Shown: positions 34,901 to 43,592 of the stretch, piece by piece
Layout of the letters: each line of letters opens with the position of its first letter
How positions within the stretch are numbered: the first letter of the stretch is position 1
Source: an uncultured Dehalococcoidia bacterium
GTDB taxonomy: Bacteria; Chloroflexota; Dehalococcoidia; Lucifugimonadales; GCA-2712585
Direction: 5' to 3'
NCBI GenBank assembly: GCA_958295715.1
Contig: OY282371.1
Coordinates: 248,001 to 312,000 of the forward strand
DNA: 64,000 nt
The notes under the pieces: generated by a model
What the model saw: only the letters and a program-made list of their open reading frames with translations
Database searches by the model: none
What the model was told of the DNA's origin: nothing
Translations under genes and position numbers: made by a program

Positions 34901-37297
34901 CTAGTTCGGGCTCAGTGTCTGGCGGGACTGGGCCTCGGCGGTGACGCGCCGCCAGTCGTAGAGCATGGGGATGAAGTCCACCTCTCCCCAAGTCGACGCC
35001 TGGTCCGCGTAGTGGGGGCTGCCGGGATGCCCCGACGCGCCCAGGGGAATTATCCAGCGGGAGTTGTTCCAGTCGGCCAGGTCGTAGACGTACCGCAGCA
35101 CCGAGGTTGAGGATATGAGGAAGGGCTGGGCCGGCGAGTAGCTTGCCGCCTGAGGGGTATCCCCGTCGCCGCCCAGGGGAATCTGCGGGGGGTCCAATGC
35201 CCCTTGGGTGTCGGGAAAGACGACGGAAAGGGGGTGCTGAGGCGCGGTGTGATGGACCCTTCCCCACTCCCACGGGAACTCCGGCCCCAGTCTTGACACA
35301 AGCTCCTTCACGGCGGCGGATAGGGCGTCCTCTAGCAGGGAGTCCCAGCCGGTCCCCGGGGGCAGCAGGGACGCGTCGTCCCGCTCCATGAGGTAAAGGA
35401 AGTGGGCGCGCAGCCGTGAGGCGTGGGCCGGGCCGCCGCGGTTGGCTTCCGACAAAGCCGCCTCAGCCAGGGGGCCAAGGAGGTGGGTCAGGATGCGGCG
35501 GTCGAGGTGGAGCCGCAGGGCGCTGTAGATAGTGGCCGCCGCGCTGCCGCGGTCCATGTCGCCGTCCCAACCCTTCAGGATATCCAGGGCCTTGGCGGCG
35601 GCGGCGTCCTTGGGCTTCAGTCCGGCCAGGCGTTTGAGGTAGCCTTGGGCGGGAATGGACACCCTCTCGCCATGAACGGCCCCCATGTCTTCCACGGTGG
35701 CCTTGCCGAGGGCCTGGAGGCGAAGGGTTATCCGCTTGGCCCGGAACTCCGTCGAGTGGTCCAGGGCTATGTAGTAAGGGTAGTCGTCACCCGTCACCTT
35801 CTGGTTGGCCGTCACGATGTATCCCTCGTCAGGGTTGTGGGAGCGGGGCAGTTCGTCGAAGGGGATGTGTCCCTGCCACTCGTGCTCGCCGGTCCAGCCG
35901 GGAACGGGGAGCCAGGCGTTGGCCCGGGAGCGGATGGGGATTTGGCCCCTGGTGAGGTAGCCGGCGCTCCCGTGAACGTCGGCGAACAGGAAGTTGTTGA
36001 CGGGGTCGACCCAGTGGCGCATGGACTCGTCAAGTTCGGCGGTGGTCTTGGCTTGAAGCATGTCCAGCAGACATTCGGCGCCCCGGTGGGCCACGGCGGT
36101 TTGGGTGTACCGGAAGGCGACGGCGTTGCGCTTGGACGGCTCCCCGGATATGACGGGGCCATGGTGGGTTACCGTAACCTCCGTCTCGTGGCTGGCCGCG
36201 CCCCGCACCTTTATCAACTCCCGGTGAACTTCAGCCCGGCGCCACTGGCCCTTGAACCGGTAGTAGGCGGGGTTGTCATCCTTGAACCGCTCCAAGTAAA
36301 GGTCCTGGTAGTCGGCGCCGGTGTGGGTGACACCCCAACAGACCCACCGGTTGTGGCCGAAGTGGGGGAATCCCGGAAGGCCGGGGAAGGATATCCCCAC
36401 CACGTCGAAGGCGGGACATCGCACGTGGTTCTGATAGTAGACGTTGGGCGTGTCCAAGCCCCGGTGTGGGTCGCCGGCCAGCAGGGGCTTCCCCGAGGCC
36501 GTGCGGCTCCCCGACAGGACCCAGTTGTTGCTTCCCTGCTCCAACTCCTTCAGGCGGTCGGCGACGGCGGCCCCCCGCCCCAACTCCTCCAAGGCGTTGG
36601 CGAAGGCGGCCCTCCGCTCCAACTCCTTCAGGCGGTCGGCGACGGCGGCCCCCCGCTCCAACTCCTCCAAGGCGTTGACGAAGGCCCCTTCGAACACGGA
36701 GCCGGGCGGGAGTATGAGGAGGTGGCCGGGCTGGTAGCCGGGGATGAGACTTGCGGCCTTCTCCGGCCCCAGTTCCTTGAGGAGCCTGGCCCTCCACGCC
36801 TTGCCCTCGAAGGTCCCCATGAGGACGTGGCGCACCTTGAAGACGCCAAGGCCGTCCCAGGGCTGCCACGGCTCAGGCGAGGCGTCCAGCAGCCGGTACT
36901 CGATGGGAAGGCTGGCGGTGGTCTCGATGAAGGCGTTGACCCCGGCGGCGTAGGCGTCCAGCATGGAGCGGGTCTCCTCGTTGACGGCCTGGTAGTCGGC
37001 GCGGGCGCTGGCCTCCAGACGGAAGCGGCGCATGAGCAGGTCCTGCTCCAAGCCCTGAGGGCCGGCCATCTCCGCCCAACGGCCGTAGGCCCGGTGGCGG
37101 TCGTAGTCCATGTGCCACAGGCGGTCCTGGGCGGTGGCGAAACCCTGGCCGAAAAAGGCGTCCTCCACGGTTTTCGCCTCCACGTGGGGGATGCCGTGGC
37201 GGTCCCGGTAAATCTCCACCTGATCCGTCAAGCCGCGAGCCGCGACAGGGCCGGTGGTGTCCGGGAGCGAGTCCGCAAGGAGCTTTTGGGTAATCAT
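34901..37297 (-). CDS. Penicillin acylase family N-terminal nucleophile hydrolase
   Basis: The 798-aa precursor has the acylase architecture: alpha chain to about residue 255, then the nucleophile Ser256 in QGSNNWVLSG, which becomes the N-terminus of the beta chain after self-cleavage. VEIYRDRHGIPHVEAKTVED and AQDRLWHMD are typical of the alpha chain, and TANQKVTGDDYPYYI and GHNRWVCWGVTHTGAD of the beta chain. Just before the cleavage site the chain has two copies of a 26-residue unit (ALEELERGAAVADRLKELE). The ATG 37297 is preferred to GTG 37303 because GGGGGG is then six bases away. Substrates may be acyl-homoserine lactones or other amides. Confidence 0.88.
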   Translation of the reverse strand: MITQKLLADSLPDTTGPVAARGLTDQVEIYRDRHGIPHVEAKTVEDAFFGQGFATAQDRLWHMDYDRHRAYGRWAEMAGPQGLEQDLLMRRFRLEASARADYQAVNEETRSMLDAYAAGVNAFIETTASLPIEYRLLDASPEPWQPWDGLGVFKVRHVLMGTFEGKAWRARLLKELGPEKAASLIPGYQPGHLLILPPGSVFEGAFVNALEELERGAAVADRLKELERRAAFANALEELGRGAAVADRLKELEQGSNNWVLSGSRTASGKPLLAGDPHRGLDTPNVYYQNHVRCPAFDVVGISFPGLPGFPHFGHNRWVCWGVTHTGADYQDLYLERFKDDNPAYYRFKGQWRRAEVHRELIKVRGAASHETEVTVTHHGPVISGEPSKRNAVAFRYTQTAVAHRGAECLLDMLQAKTTAELDESMRHWVDPVNNFLFADVHGSAGYLTRGQIPIRSRANAWLPVPGWTGEHEWQGHIPFDELPRSHNPDEGYIVTANQKVTGDDYPYYIALDHSTEFRAKRITLRLQALGKATVEDMGAVHGERVSIPAQGYLKRLAGLKPKDAAAAKALDILKGWDGDMDRGSAAATIYSALRLHLDRRILTHLLGPLAEAALSEANRGGPAHASRLRAHFLYLMERDDASLLPPGTGWDSLLEDALSAAVKELVSRLGPEFPWEWGRVHHTAPQHPLSVVFPDTQGALDPPQIPLGGDGDTPQAASYSPAQPFLISSTSVLRYVYDLADWNNSRWIIPLGASGHPGSPHYADQASTWGEVDFIPMLYDWRRVTAEAQSRQTLSPN
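36539..36690. repeat. 78-bp in-frame tandem duplication in the acylase gene
   Basis: Two nearly identical 78-bp units start at 36539 and 36617 (both CTCCAACTCCTTCAGGCGG). They encode two 26-residue charged helical units immediately ahead of the self-cleavage site. The identity at DNA level shows a recent event. Confidence 0.85.
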
Positions 37298-37985
37298 GTC
37301 CACCCCCCAGATGTTGGTAGGCTAACTCTACTCTCAGCAGCCGACGGGGGCAACTCCGCCACCGCGCTCCCCCCTCCCGCCATTGCCGCCCTTCTCTTAT
37401 CCGTACATTCCCGTGAAAACGGGAATCCAGGAACCTTACACCCCAAATCCAACGCCCCAAGGCCCGGGGCCACCCATTCCGTCATTCCCGTGAAAACGGG
37501 AATCCATCTTCTCCGGTTCTCTTCTAACGCCATCGTCCTCCTTTGATAGAACTCGGGATTGGGCCGGGGGAATGAGAGCGACACATTGGACGTTTTGGGT
37601 TGGGGCCTTCCTGGATTCCCGCCTGCGCGGGAATGACGGATAAGAGGGCGGCCACCCGTAGGGACGTCTACGAGGGCCACCCCCCGCCTCTCCCTCCAAT
37701 GAGGGATGGAGACCTTAAGCCAGTCTGGCCGTATGGGGCCGGTTCTCACCGGGGATTCGCGCTGTTCCCTCGGTGTAACGGAGGGGAGAAGATGGATTCC
37801 CGCCTGCGCGGGAAGGGCGCGTGCGCCCACTTTGTTTTGAAGAGCGTTGAGGGTTTTTGCATTCCTGCCGCCCGTCCAGTCATTCCCGCGCAGGCGGAAA
37901 TCCATCCCCCACCGCGTGAGGGCCGCCTTGCCTGTAGGCCAACCCATGCGCTACCATAGGCCAACACTGCCCAGAAAGGCCCTTC
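37298..37985. repeat. Gene-free spacer with palindromes
   Basis: Five palindromes are seen near 37405-37432, 37480-37508, 37612-37637, 37795-37815 and 37880-37905. Bases 37500-37595 are an inverted copy of a longer dispersed repeat (also 13917-14045 and 40109-40199). A core with GGGCGCGTGCGCCCACTT lies at 37812-37850. No gene is supported. Confidence 0.8.
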
Positions 37986-38891
37986 ATGGAAGTCATCCTC
38001 AGTTCGCCCAGGGGGTTCTGCGCCGGGGTAGTCCGCGCCATAGAGGTCGTGGAGCTATGCCTGGAAAAGTTCAACCCGCCCATCTACGTCAAGCACCAGA
38101 TAGTCCACAACCCATACGTGGTCAGGGCCCTGGAGCGCAAGGGGGCCATAACCGTTGAGGAGGTGGACGAGATACCCGAAAACTCCATCGTCGTCTTCTC
38201 CGCCCACGGGTCACCCCCCGAGGACTTTCAGAGGGCGGGGGAGCGCGGCCTCCACGTCGTCGACGCCACGTGCCCCCTGGTGACCCGCGTCCACAACGAG
38301 GCCATCAAGTACAGCCGGGAGGGAAAGCGGGTTATCCTGGTTGGACACCGGGGCCACGCGGAGGTGCGCGGCACCATGGGCCAGGCCCCCATGATACTGG
38401 TTGACGACCACAGCCCCCTGGACATCCCCGAGTGGAATGGCGACACGGAGGTGGCCGTTCTCACCCAGACCACCCTATCGGTGGACGACACCGCCAAGGC
38501 CGTGTCCAAAATCAAGGCCCACTTCTCCAACACCCTAATACGCAACGACGTTTGCTACGCCACCACCAACCGCCAGGAAGCGGTGAAGGAGTTGGCCCGG
38601 CTGGTGGACCTTGTGTTGGTCATCGGCGCCGAGAACAGTTCTAACTGCAACCGGCTGCGGGAGGTGGCCGAGCGGCACGGCGTGCCCGCCTACCTGATAA
38701 ACAGCGCCGACGACCTGCGGGAAGACTGGGTCCGCGGCGCCGAGAAGATAGGCATAACCTCCGGGGCGTCAACCCCCGAGGTGCTGGTGGACGAGGTCAT
38801 ATCCAAGCTCAAGCCCGACGACGTATCCACCCTCAAGGTGATTCAGGAAGACGTGACCTTCGTACTGCCCAAAGAGTTGAGGTCAAAGTAG
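37986..38891 (+). CDS. ispH: 4-hydroxy-3-methylbut-2-enyl diphosphate reductase
   Basis: IspH is the last enzyme of the MEP isoprenoid pathway and makes isopentenyl and dimethylallyl diphosphate. The 301-aa product has its three iron-sulfur cysteines in PRGFCAGVVRAIE, VVDATCPLVTRVH and RNDVCYATTNRQEAV, plus HQIVHNPYVVRALE and VFSAHGSPPE with substrate-binding His. SSNCNRLREVA and GITSGASTPEVLV complete the family pattern. AAAGG lies upstream of ATG 37986. It is flanked by repeats, so it is probably transcribed alone. Confidence 0.95.
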   Translation: MEVILSSPRGFCAGVVRAIEVVELCLEKFNPPIYVKHQIVHNPYVVRALERKGAITVEEVDEIPENSIVVFSAHGSPPEDFQRAGERGLHVVDATCPLVTRVHNEAIKYSREGKRVILVGHRGHAEVRGTMGQAPMILVDDHSPLDIPEWNGDTEVAVLTQTTLSVDDTAKAVSKIKAHFSNTLIRNDVCYATTNRQEAVKELARLVDLVLVIGAENSSNCNRLREVAERHGVPAYLINSADDLREDWVRGAEKIGITSGASTPEVLVDEVISKLKPDDVSTLKVIQEDVTFVLPKELRSK

Positions 38892-38989
38892 CCGGAGGGA
38901 AGGCCCCCGGTGGTTGAGCGCTCAGCCCCCTGTTCCTAGCCCGGGGCTTTGGATAGCCGCCGGCCCGACGCCCACCCGCACTTCATCCG

Positions 38990-40000
38990 TCATTCCCGCG
39001 CAGGCGGGAATGTGAATTCACATTTCAAGTGCAACACCTTGTTACGGAAAGTTTCGGCTGGGGTCCGGTAGTCCAGACACTTGCGAGGGGTGTGGTTGTA
39101 GGCTTGGACCAGTTGGGTGAAGCGCTCCTCGGACACCGCCGCCAGGTCGGTCTTGCGGGGCAGGGTGCGCCGCAGCCGGCCAATGGCGTTCTCCACGCCG
39201 CCCTTCTGCCAGGGGGAGCGGGTGTCGCAGAAGAAGGTCTGGATGCCGAGGGCGTGGAGAAGGTGGTGGCGGGCGAACTCCGTGCCGTTGTCGAAGGTGA
39301 CCGTCTGGCGCCACTCCTGGGGCAAGGGACCCAGGGCCTCGGCTATGGCAGTGGCGATGGGCTCCGCGGCCTTCCCCGGGGGTCTGAGGGCTATGAGCAG
39401 GCGGGTGCAGCGCTCGTGGAGGATGAGGACGACTTGGCCGTAGGCGCTGAAGAGCATGGTGTCGGCCTCCCAGTGACCCGGCTTCTGGCGGTCATCCGCA
39501 TCCTGAGGACGCTCTTCCAAGGGAAGGCGGTGGGGGATGAAGGACACGGAACTGCCGCCCCTGCGCCCCCGCCAGCCTCGTCTGGACTTGCGCCGGGGCA
39601 GGTAGAGCCGCCACGAGTAGTCCTTCCTGCGGGCTATCTGGGCGTAGATGAACCGGTAGATAGACTCATAGGAGATGACCGTTCTTCCCTTCTCCAAGGC
39701 CAGCCGGCCGGACACCTGCTCCGGGGACCAGCCCAGCTCGAGACGGGCGAGGACATCCTCCCGAAGGGTGGGGTCGCGGGTCAGCCGGTGACCGTGCCAA
39801 CGGCGGGCGTGGGCCTGTTGGTCGGCGTACTTGGGCCGGTAGGCGCCATTGGCCGAAGGATTGCGCTTCAGTTCCCGAGCAACCGTTGATGGCGAGCGAT
39901 CCAGAGCTGCCGCGATTTGGCGGAGGGAGCGTCCCGTGGCATGTAGTCGGGCAATTTCACACCGTTCCACAATGTCGAGCTGCGTGTAGTGGAGTCCCAT
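38990..40000 (-). CDS. IS30 family transposase
   Basis: The 336-aa transposase has the IS30 order: an N-terminal helix-turn-helix (LHATGRSLRQIAAALDRSPS), ARELKRN, YESIYRFIYAQ, then the DDE domain with Asp in GHWEADTM, Asp in TFDNGTEFARH and Glu in GGVENAIGRLRR. The last residues (FPPARE) and the TGA stop are read from the host palindrome beyond the element end, so the native stop is missing or was always supplied by the target. The gene appears intact otherwise. Confidence 0.92.
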   Translation of the reverse strand: MGLHYTQLDIVERCEIARLHATGRSLRQIAAALDRSPSTVARELKRNPSANGAYRPKYADQQAHARRWHGHRLTRDPTLREDVLARLELGWSPEQVSGRLALEKGRTVISYESIYRFIYAQIARRKDYSWRLYLPRRKSRRGWRGRRGGSSVSFIPHRLPLEERPQDADDRQKPGHWEADTMLFSAYGQVVLILHERCTRLLIALRPPGKAAEPIATAIAEALGPLPQEWRQTVTFDNGTEFARHHLLHALGIQTFFCDTRSPWQKGGVENAIGRLRRTLPRKTDLAAVSEERFTQLVQAYNHTPRKCLDYRTPAETFRNKVLHLKCEFTFPPARE

Positions 40001-40046
40001 GGCAACACCTCAATTAAGTGTTGCACTTCGTTTGTGAGTTTAGCGA
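39012..40046. mobile_element. IS30-type insertion sequence, about 1.03 kb
   Basis: The transposase gene is bounded by imperfect inverted repeats sharing AAGTGCAACAC preceded by a TCACA: left end 39012-39040, right end about 40010-40046. Flanks are the two parts of one dispersed palindrome: GCGCAGGCGGGAAT on the left and AATCCATCCCC on the right, so the element entered that repeat. AAT at 39009-39011 and 40047-40049 may be a 3-bp target duplication; the ends are uncertain by about 3 bp. Confidence 0.8.
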
Positions 40047-40049
40047 AAT

Positions 40050-40369
40050 CCATCCCCTGGTGGAGGGGCGGTGGGCGGCGCCGCAGGGCATACCGGCTAC
40101 CGGCTACCGCCCCAACCCGGAGGTCTGCTAAAGGAGGACGATGGCGTTAGAAGCTAATCGGGAAAGATGGATTCCCGCGCAGGCGGGAATGACGGAGGGT
40201 TGGCGCCGACGCGGTGGGCCAACGCCGCGGGCGCATGTCGGTTATCACCAACCGGGAATCCAGGCGCGAACGATTCCTACGGCGTCAAGGGCGGGAATGC
40301 CGGACGGGGAGCGGCAACTGACGGTGGCCCCGGGCGATGGCCTTTAGGAGCCGCCGCGCTGCAACAGAC
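40050..40369. repeat. Spacer with palindrome and dispersed repeat carrying a ribosome site
   Basis: Bases 40109-40199 are a copy of a dispersed repeat in which AAAGGAGGACG precedes ATG (40141) and a short frame MALEANRERWIP that runs into the palindrome (about 40171-40197). Nothing suggests that the frame is a real gene. The rest shows no feature. Confidence 0.65.
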
Positions 40370-40684
40370 CTAGGGCCGGGCTATCAGGATGTCGCTTCCC
40401 TCAACCTTCACCTGGTACAGAGGCACGGCCTCATCGGCGGGGGGAGTCTCGGCATCCCCCGTCTTGACGTTAAAGGAGGCTCCGTGAAGGGGGCACTCAA
40501 CGCTTTCGCCCTCCAGATACCCCTCCGCCAGAAGTCCACCGGCGTGAGTGCACTCCCCGCCAATGGCGCAAATGTCGCCGCCTACGTTTATAAGGGCGAC
40601 CACCTCTCCCCCAATCTCCACCTGCTTCATGCCGCCCGGGGGAACCTCATCCGTCCGAGCTACCTTGGTGTACTCCTGAGCCAT
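40370..40684 (-). CDS. Rieske-type [2Fe-2S] ferredoxin
   Basis: The 104-aa protein is a small Rieske ferredoxin like the BphF/NirD family, which passes electrons to non-heme oxygenases or reductases. The cluster ligands are in GGECTHAGGLL (Cys-x-His) and VECPLHGASFN (Cys-x-x-His). The start at ATG 40684 has AAGGAGG seven bases upstream. The longer frame reaching 41863 is a shadow opposite the amidohydrolase gene. No oxygenase subunit is adjacent, so its partner is unknown. Confidence 0.9.
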   Translation of the reverse strand: MAQEYTKVARTDEVPPGGMKQVEIGGEVVALINVGGDICAIGGECTHAGGLLAEGYLEGESVECPLHGASFNVKTGDAETPPADEAVPLYQVKVEGSDILIARP

Positions 40685-40918
40685 CTTCGCCTCCTTCTGC
40701 GTCTTGGGAAACCCTGGCGCCGCCGTCCACGACCACTCAGGACCGGCGACCGTCCGTATTATAAGGCCATAACTCCCTACGAATAAAGACCCAACGCCTC
40801 CGTAGTCGCGACCCGGCCCCCCGCGCCCGCGTTGACACCCCTCCGCGTCAGGCGCTAGCATGACCTCCAATCGCCCCGCGGGGCGCGCCTGGACCCACAA
40901 CCACGATAGGAGAGCGGA

Positions 40919-42097
40919 ATGAACCTTCTCATCAGAAACGTCCGTCTCATTGACGGCTGCGGCGGCGAACCGGTCCCATCGGTGAACGTGGTGGTGGAGA
41001 ACGGCGTCATCAGCTGGATAGGCGAAGGCTCCGTCGTTCCCTCCGCTCATCCCCACTACGAAGACATCAACGGCGAAGACCTCACCCTCATGCCCGGCAT
41101 CTTCGACTGCCACGAGCACTTCGCCGGCGACGGCGGGCAGAATGGCGTCCTCGTAATGAACGAAGACACGCCGGAGACGCTGCTGGTGAAGGCCGCCGGT
41201 AACGCCCAACGCGCCCTCATGTCCGGCCAGACCTCGGCTAGGGACGTCGGTTCCCCTTACGGAATCAGCGTCACCCTGGCGCGGCAGGTGGCCACCGGCT
41301 CCATACCCGGCCCCCGCATAACTGCCGCCGGCCAGTGGATACAGGCCCCCACCACCTGGCCCTACTCCATGGTGCACACCATAGAATCCGCCGAGCAGAT
41401 GCGCCGGGTGGTGACGGACCAGATAGCCCAGGGCGTCGGCCTCATCAAGGTTGGGGCCACCGGCGTGCGCGAAGACGGCTCCGACTACGCCACCCTTGGC
41501 CCTGAGATAGCCGGGCTTGTGGTGGAACTTGCCCACGGCGCGGGGCTTAAGGTGGCCGCCCACTGCACAGGCTTCACCGGGGCCGCCGAGGCCGTGGAGG
41601 CCGGCATCGACTCCATAGAGCACGCCACGCAGATAGACGAACGCACCGCCAAGCTCATGGCGGAAAAGGGCACGGTGGCCGTTCCCACCATGTCCACGTG
41701 GGACTACCGGCTCAACGCCGCCGTCCGGTGGGGCCTCTCGAAGGAGGAGTTGGACATATCCGAGGCTCGCCGCGACGCATCCAAGGCCAGCTTCAAGCGT
41801 ATGCTCGCGGCCGGCGTGAAGATCGCCGCGGGCACCGACGCCGGCGGCTCCCCCGTGCGCCATGGCACAGTCGTCCGCGAGCTTGAAGTTATGATAGACG
41901 CCGGCCTCGGCGTTATGCAGGCCATAGAGTCCGCGACCCGCACGGCCGCCGAAATCACCGGCGTTCTGGACCGCGCCGGCACGGTGGAGGTCGGCAAGCT
42001 CGCCGACCTAATCCTCATCGACGGCGACCCCCTTTCGGACATCGCCGCCCTCAGAAACGTTTGGGCCGTCTTTCAGGGGGGAAGGCGCATCCGCTAG
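40919..42097 (+). CDS. Metal-dependent amidohydrolase (imidazolonepropionase/prolidase-like)
   Basis: The 392-aa protein is an amidohydrolase-superfamily enzyme with the small beta-sandwich at both ends (LLIRNVRLIDG at the start, GKLADLILIDGDPL at the end). Metal ligands are visible: H-x-H in FDCHEHFAGD, the bridging lysine in LIKVGATG, His in VAAHCTGF, His in SIEHATQ and Asp in AAGTDAGGSP. It resembles the Xaa-Pro dipeptidase/ imidazolonepropionase-like group common in Chloroflexota. AGGAG stands before ATG 40919. Confidence 0.88.
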   Translation: MNLLIRNVRLIDGCGGEPVPSVNVVVENGVISWIGEGSVVPSAHPHYEDINGEDLTLMPGIFDCHEHFAGDGGQNGVLVMNEDTPETLLVKAAGNAQRALMSGQTSARDVGSPYGISVTLARQVATGSIPGPRITAAGQWIQAPTTWPYSMVHTIESAEQMRRVVTDQIAQGVGLIKVGATGVREDGSDYATLGPEIAGLVVELAHGAGLKVAAHCTGFTGAAEAVEAGIDSIEHATQIDERTAKLMAEKGTVAVPTMSTWDYRLNAAVRWGLSKEELDISEARRDASKASFKRMLAAGVKIAAGTDAGGSPVRHGTVVRELEVMIDAGLGVMQAIESATRTAAEITGVLDRAGTVEVGKLADLILIDGDPLSDIAALRNVWAVFQGGRRIR

Positions 42098-42694
42098 ACC
42101 GGCCCAGGCTGCCTCCCATCCGTCATTCGCGCGCAGGCGGGAAGGGCACGTGTGCCCCTTTTTGTTTTGCGGAGCGTTGGCCCTGCCCCCGCCGCCTTTT
42201 GTCACGCCCGCCCACCCTCCCGTTATACCCGCCGACCTCTCATCCGTCATTCCCGCGCAGGTGGGAATCCGGGAAGCCTACTCCCCATGACCACCGCCCT
42301 AAACCCCAGCCTCAACTTGTAGGGACGTCCCTAACGCGGGTGTGGGCGTAGCGGGACTGGCCCTTGCCGGTGCGGGGTTCCAAGGCGTCGCAGCCTTGTC
42401 GCAGCGGCGGTAAGGAAGATGGATTCCCGCCTTCGCGGGAATGACGGAAAGGAGCAGGCGGGAATGACGGACAGGGGCAGGCGGGAATGACGGACAGGGG
42501 CAGGCGGGAATGACGGAAAGGGGCAGGTGGGAATGACGGACTGGGGCAGGCGGGAATCCAGCGGCCATGAGGCCCACAGCCCTTGATTTTGCGGGTGCCA
42601 TCTGATTACATGAAATCACAAGCGCTGACCCCGTCGTTGGCGCCTTTTCTATTGTTAGAGCAACGGGGATAGTTCCCGCCGCGGAGCCGCCGTC
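42098..42694. repeat. Spacer with palindromes and 23-bp tandem repeat
   Basis: Palindromes lie near 42121-42140, 42248-42272 and 42421-42446. From about 42460 to 42555 a half-palindrome is repeated in tandem, each unit reading close to GGCGGGAATGACGGACAGG plus GGCA (23 bp, about four copies). Bases 42300-42420 resemble 29105-29215. No gene is supported. Confidence 0.8.
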
Positions 42695-43543
42695 GTGACT
42701 TCAGCCCACTCCATACTCAAGGCCCTCACAGCCCGGGACGGGAGCCTCGCGCACGCCCGCGAACCGGCCCTCATCTTAGGGGCCTACCTCGTTTACGTGC
42801 TCACCCGGAACCTCTTGGGCGGCGGCTCCGACGGCGCAGCCGTCGACAACGCCGCAAAGCTCATCGCCTTCGAAAGCGCCAGAGGCTTCTTTTGGGAACC
42901 GTCCTGGCACCAGTGGGCCGTCGACGCGGGTCAATGGCTGGTAGTCCTCTTCAACTGGGTATACATCCTAACCTTCTTCCCCATCGTCCTAGCCACGGCC
43001 CTCATCTACTACATCCGCGACAGGGACAGGTACTTCTACTATAGGAACATAATCCTCATCAGCTTTGCCGTGGCCCTGGCGGTCTTCACCATCTACCCCC
43101 TCGCCCCACCCAGGATGATGCCGGACTTCGGCTTCGTGGACACCTTCAAGGAGTTTGGCCCCTCCTGGTACGCCGGCCGGGAGATGGCCGTCTACTACAA
43201 CTCATTCGCCGCCATGCCGAGCCTTCACTTCGCCTGGACGGTAATCTTCGGGGTCCTCTTCTTCAGGCAGGGTGGAATTGCCCTCAAAGCCCTGGGCGTC
43301 CTCTACCCAACCATGACCTTCTTCGCCATAATCATCACCGCCAACCACTACGTGCTAGACGCCGTGGCGGGCGCGGCCATGATGGCCCTGACCTATCTTG
43401 GCTACGAACTCGTCGTCGTGCGCCGGCCCATCCCCAAGCCGGGCTTCGCCGCTATGTGGGCGAGACTTCGACTGCTCCCGCCCGCCGCGAAGGCGAGGGG
43501 CCACCGGCGGTTGGACGCCCCGCGTTCCGAGGCATCACCCTAG
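42695..43543 (+). CDS. PAP2 superfamily membrane phosphatase/phosphotransferase
   Basis: The 282-aa membrane protein has about six segments and the PAP2_3/inositol-phosphoceramide-synthase-like motifs: APPRMMPDFGFVDT, NSFAAMPSLHFAWTV and TANHYVLDAVAGA. The two histidines in PSLH and NHYVLD are the catalytic pair. It may dephosphorylate lipid phosphates or transfer head groups. The start is GTG 42695. The next gene, a glycerophosphodiesterase, lies 49 bp downstream on the same strand, so both may serve phospholipid turnover. Confidence 0.85.
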   Translation: MTSAHSILKALTARDGSLAHAREPALILGAYLVYVLTRNLLGGGSDGAAVDNAAKLIAFESARGFFWEPSWHQWAVDAGQWLVVLFNWVYILTFFPIVLATALIYYIRDRDRYFYYRNIILISFAVALAVFTIYPLAPPRMMPDFGFVDTFKEFGPSWYAGREMAVYYNSFAAMPSLHFAWTVIFGVLFFRQGGIALKALGVLYPTMTFFAIIITANHYVLDAVAGAAMMALTYLGYELVVVRRPIPKPGFAAMWARLRLLPPAAKARGHRRLDAPRSEASP

Positions 43544-43592
43544 TTGACAGGCCGCCGCGTCCTTCCCGCCATCCTCCTAAGCGTATGACGTC

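Noticed and set aside
35423-37546. A 707-codon open frame on the plus strand
   Set aside because: It is antisense to the penicillin acylase gene and arises from high GC codon use; its residues are Gly/Val-rich without a domain.
40685-41863. N-terminal extension of the Rieske protein
   Set aside because: It is the shadow of the amidohydrolase on the other strand; a strong AAGGAGG marks the true start at 40684.
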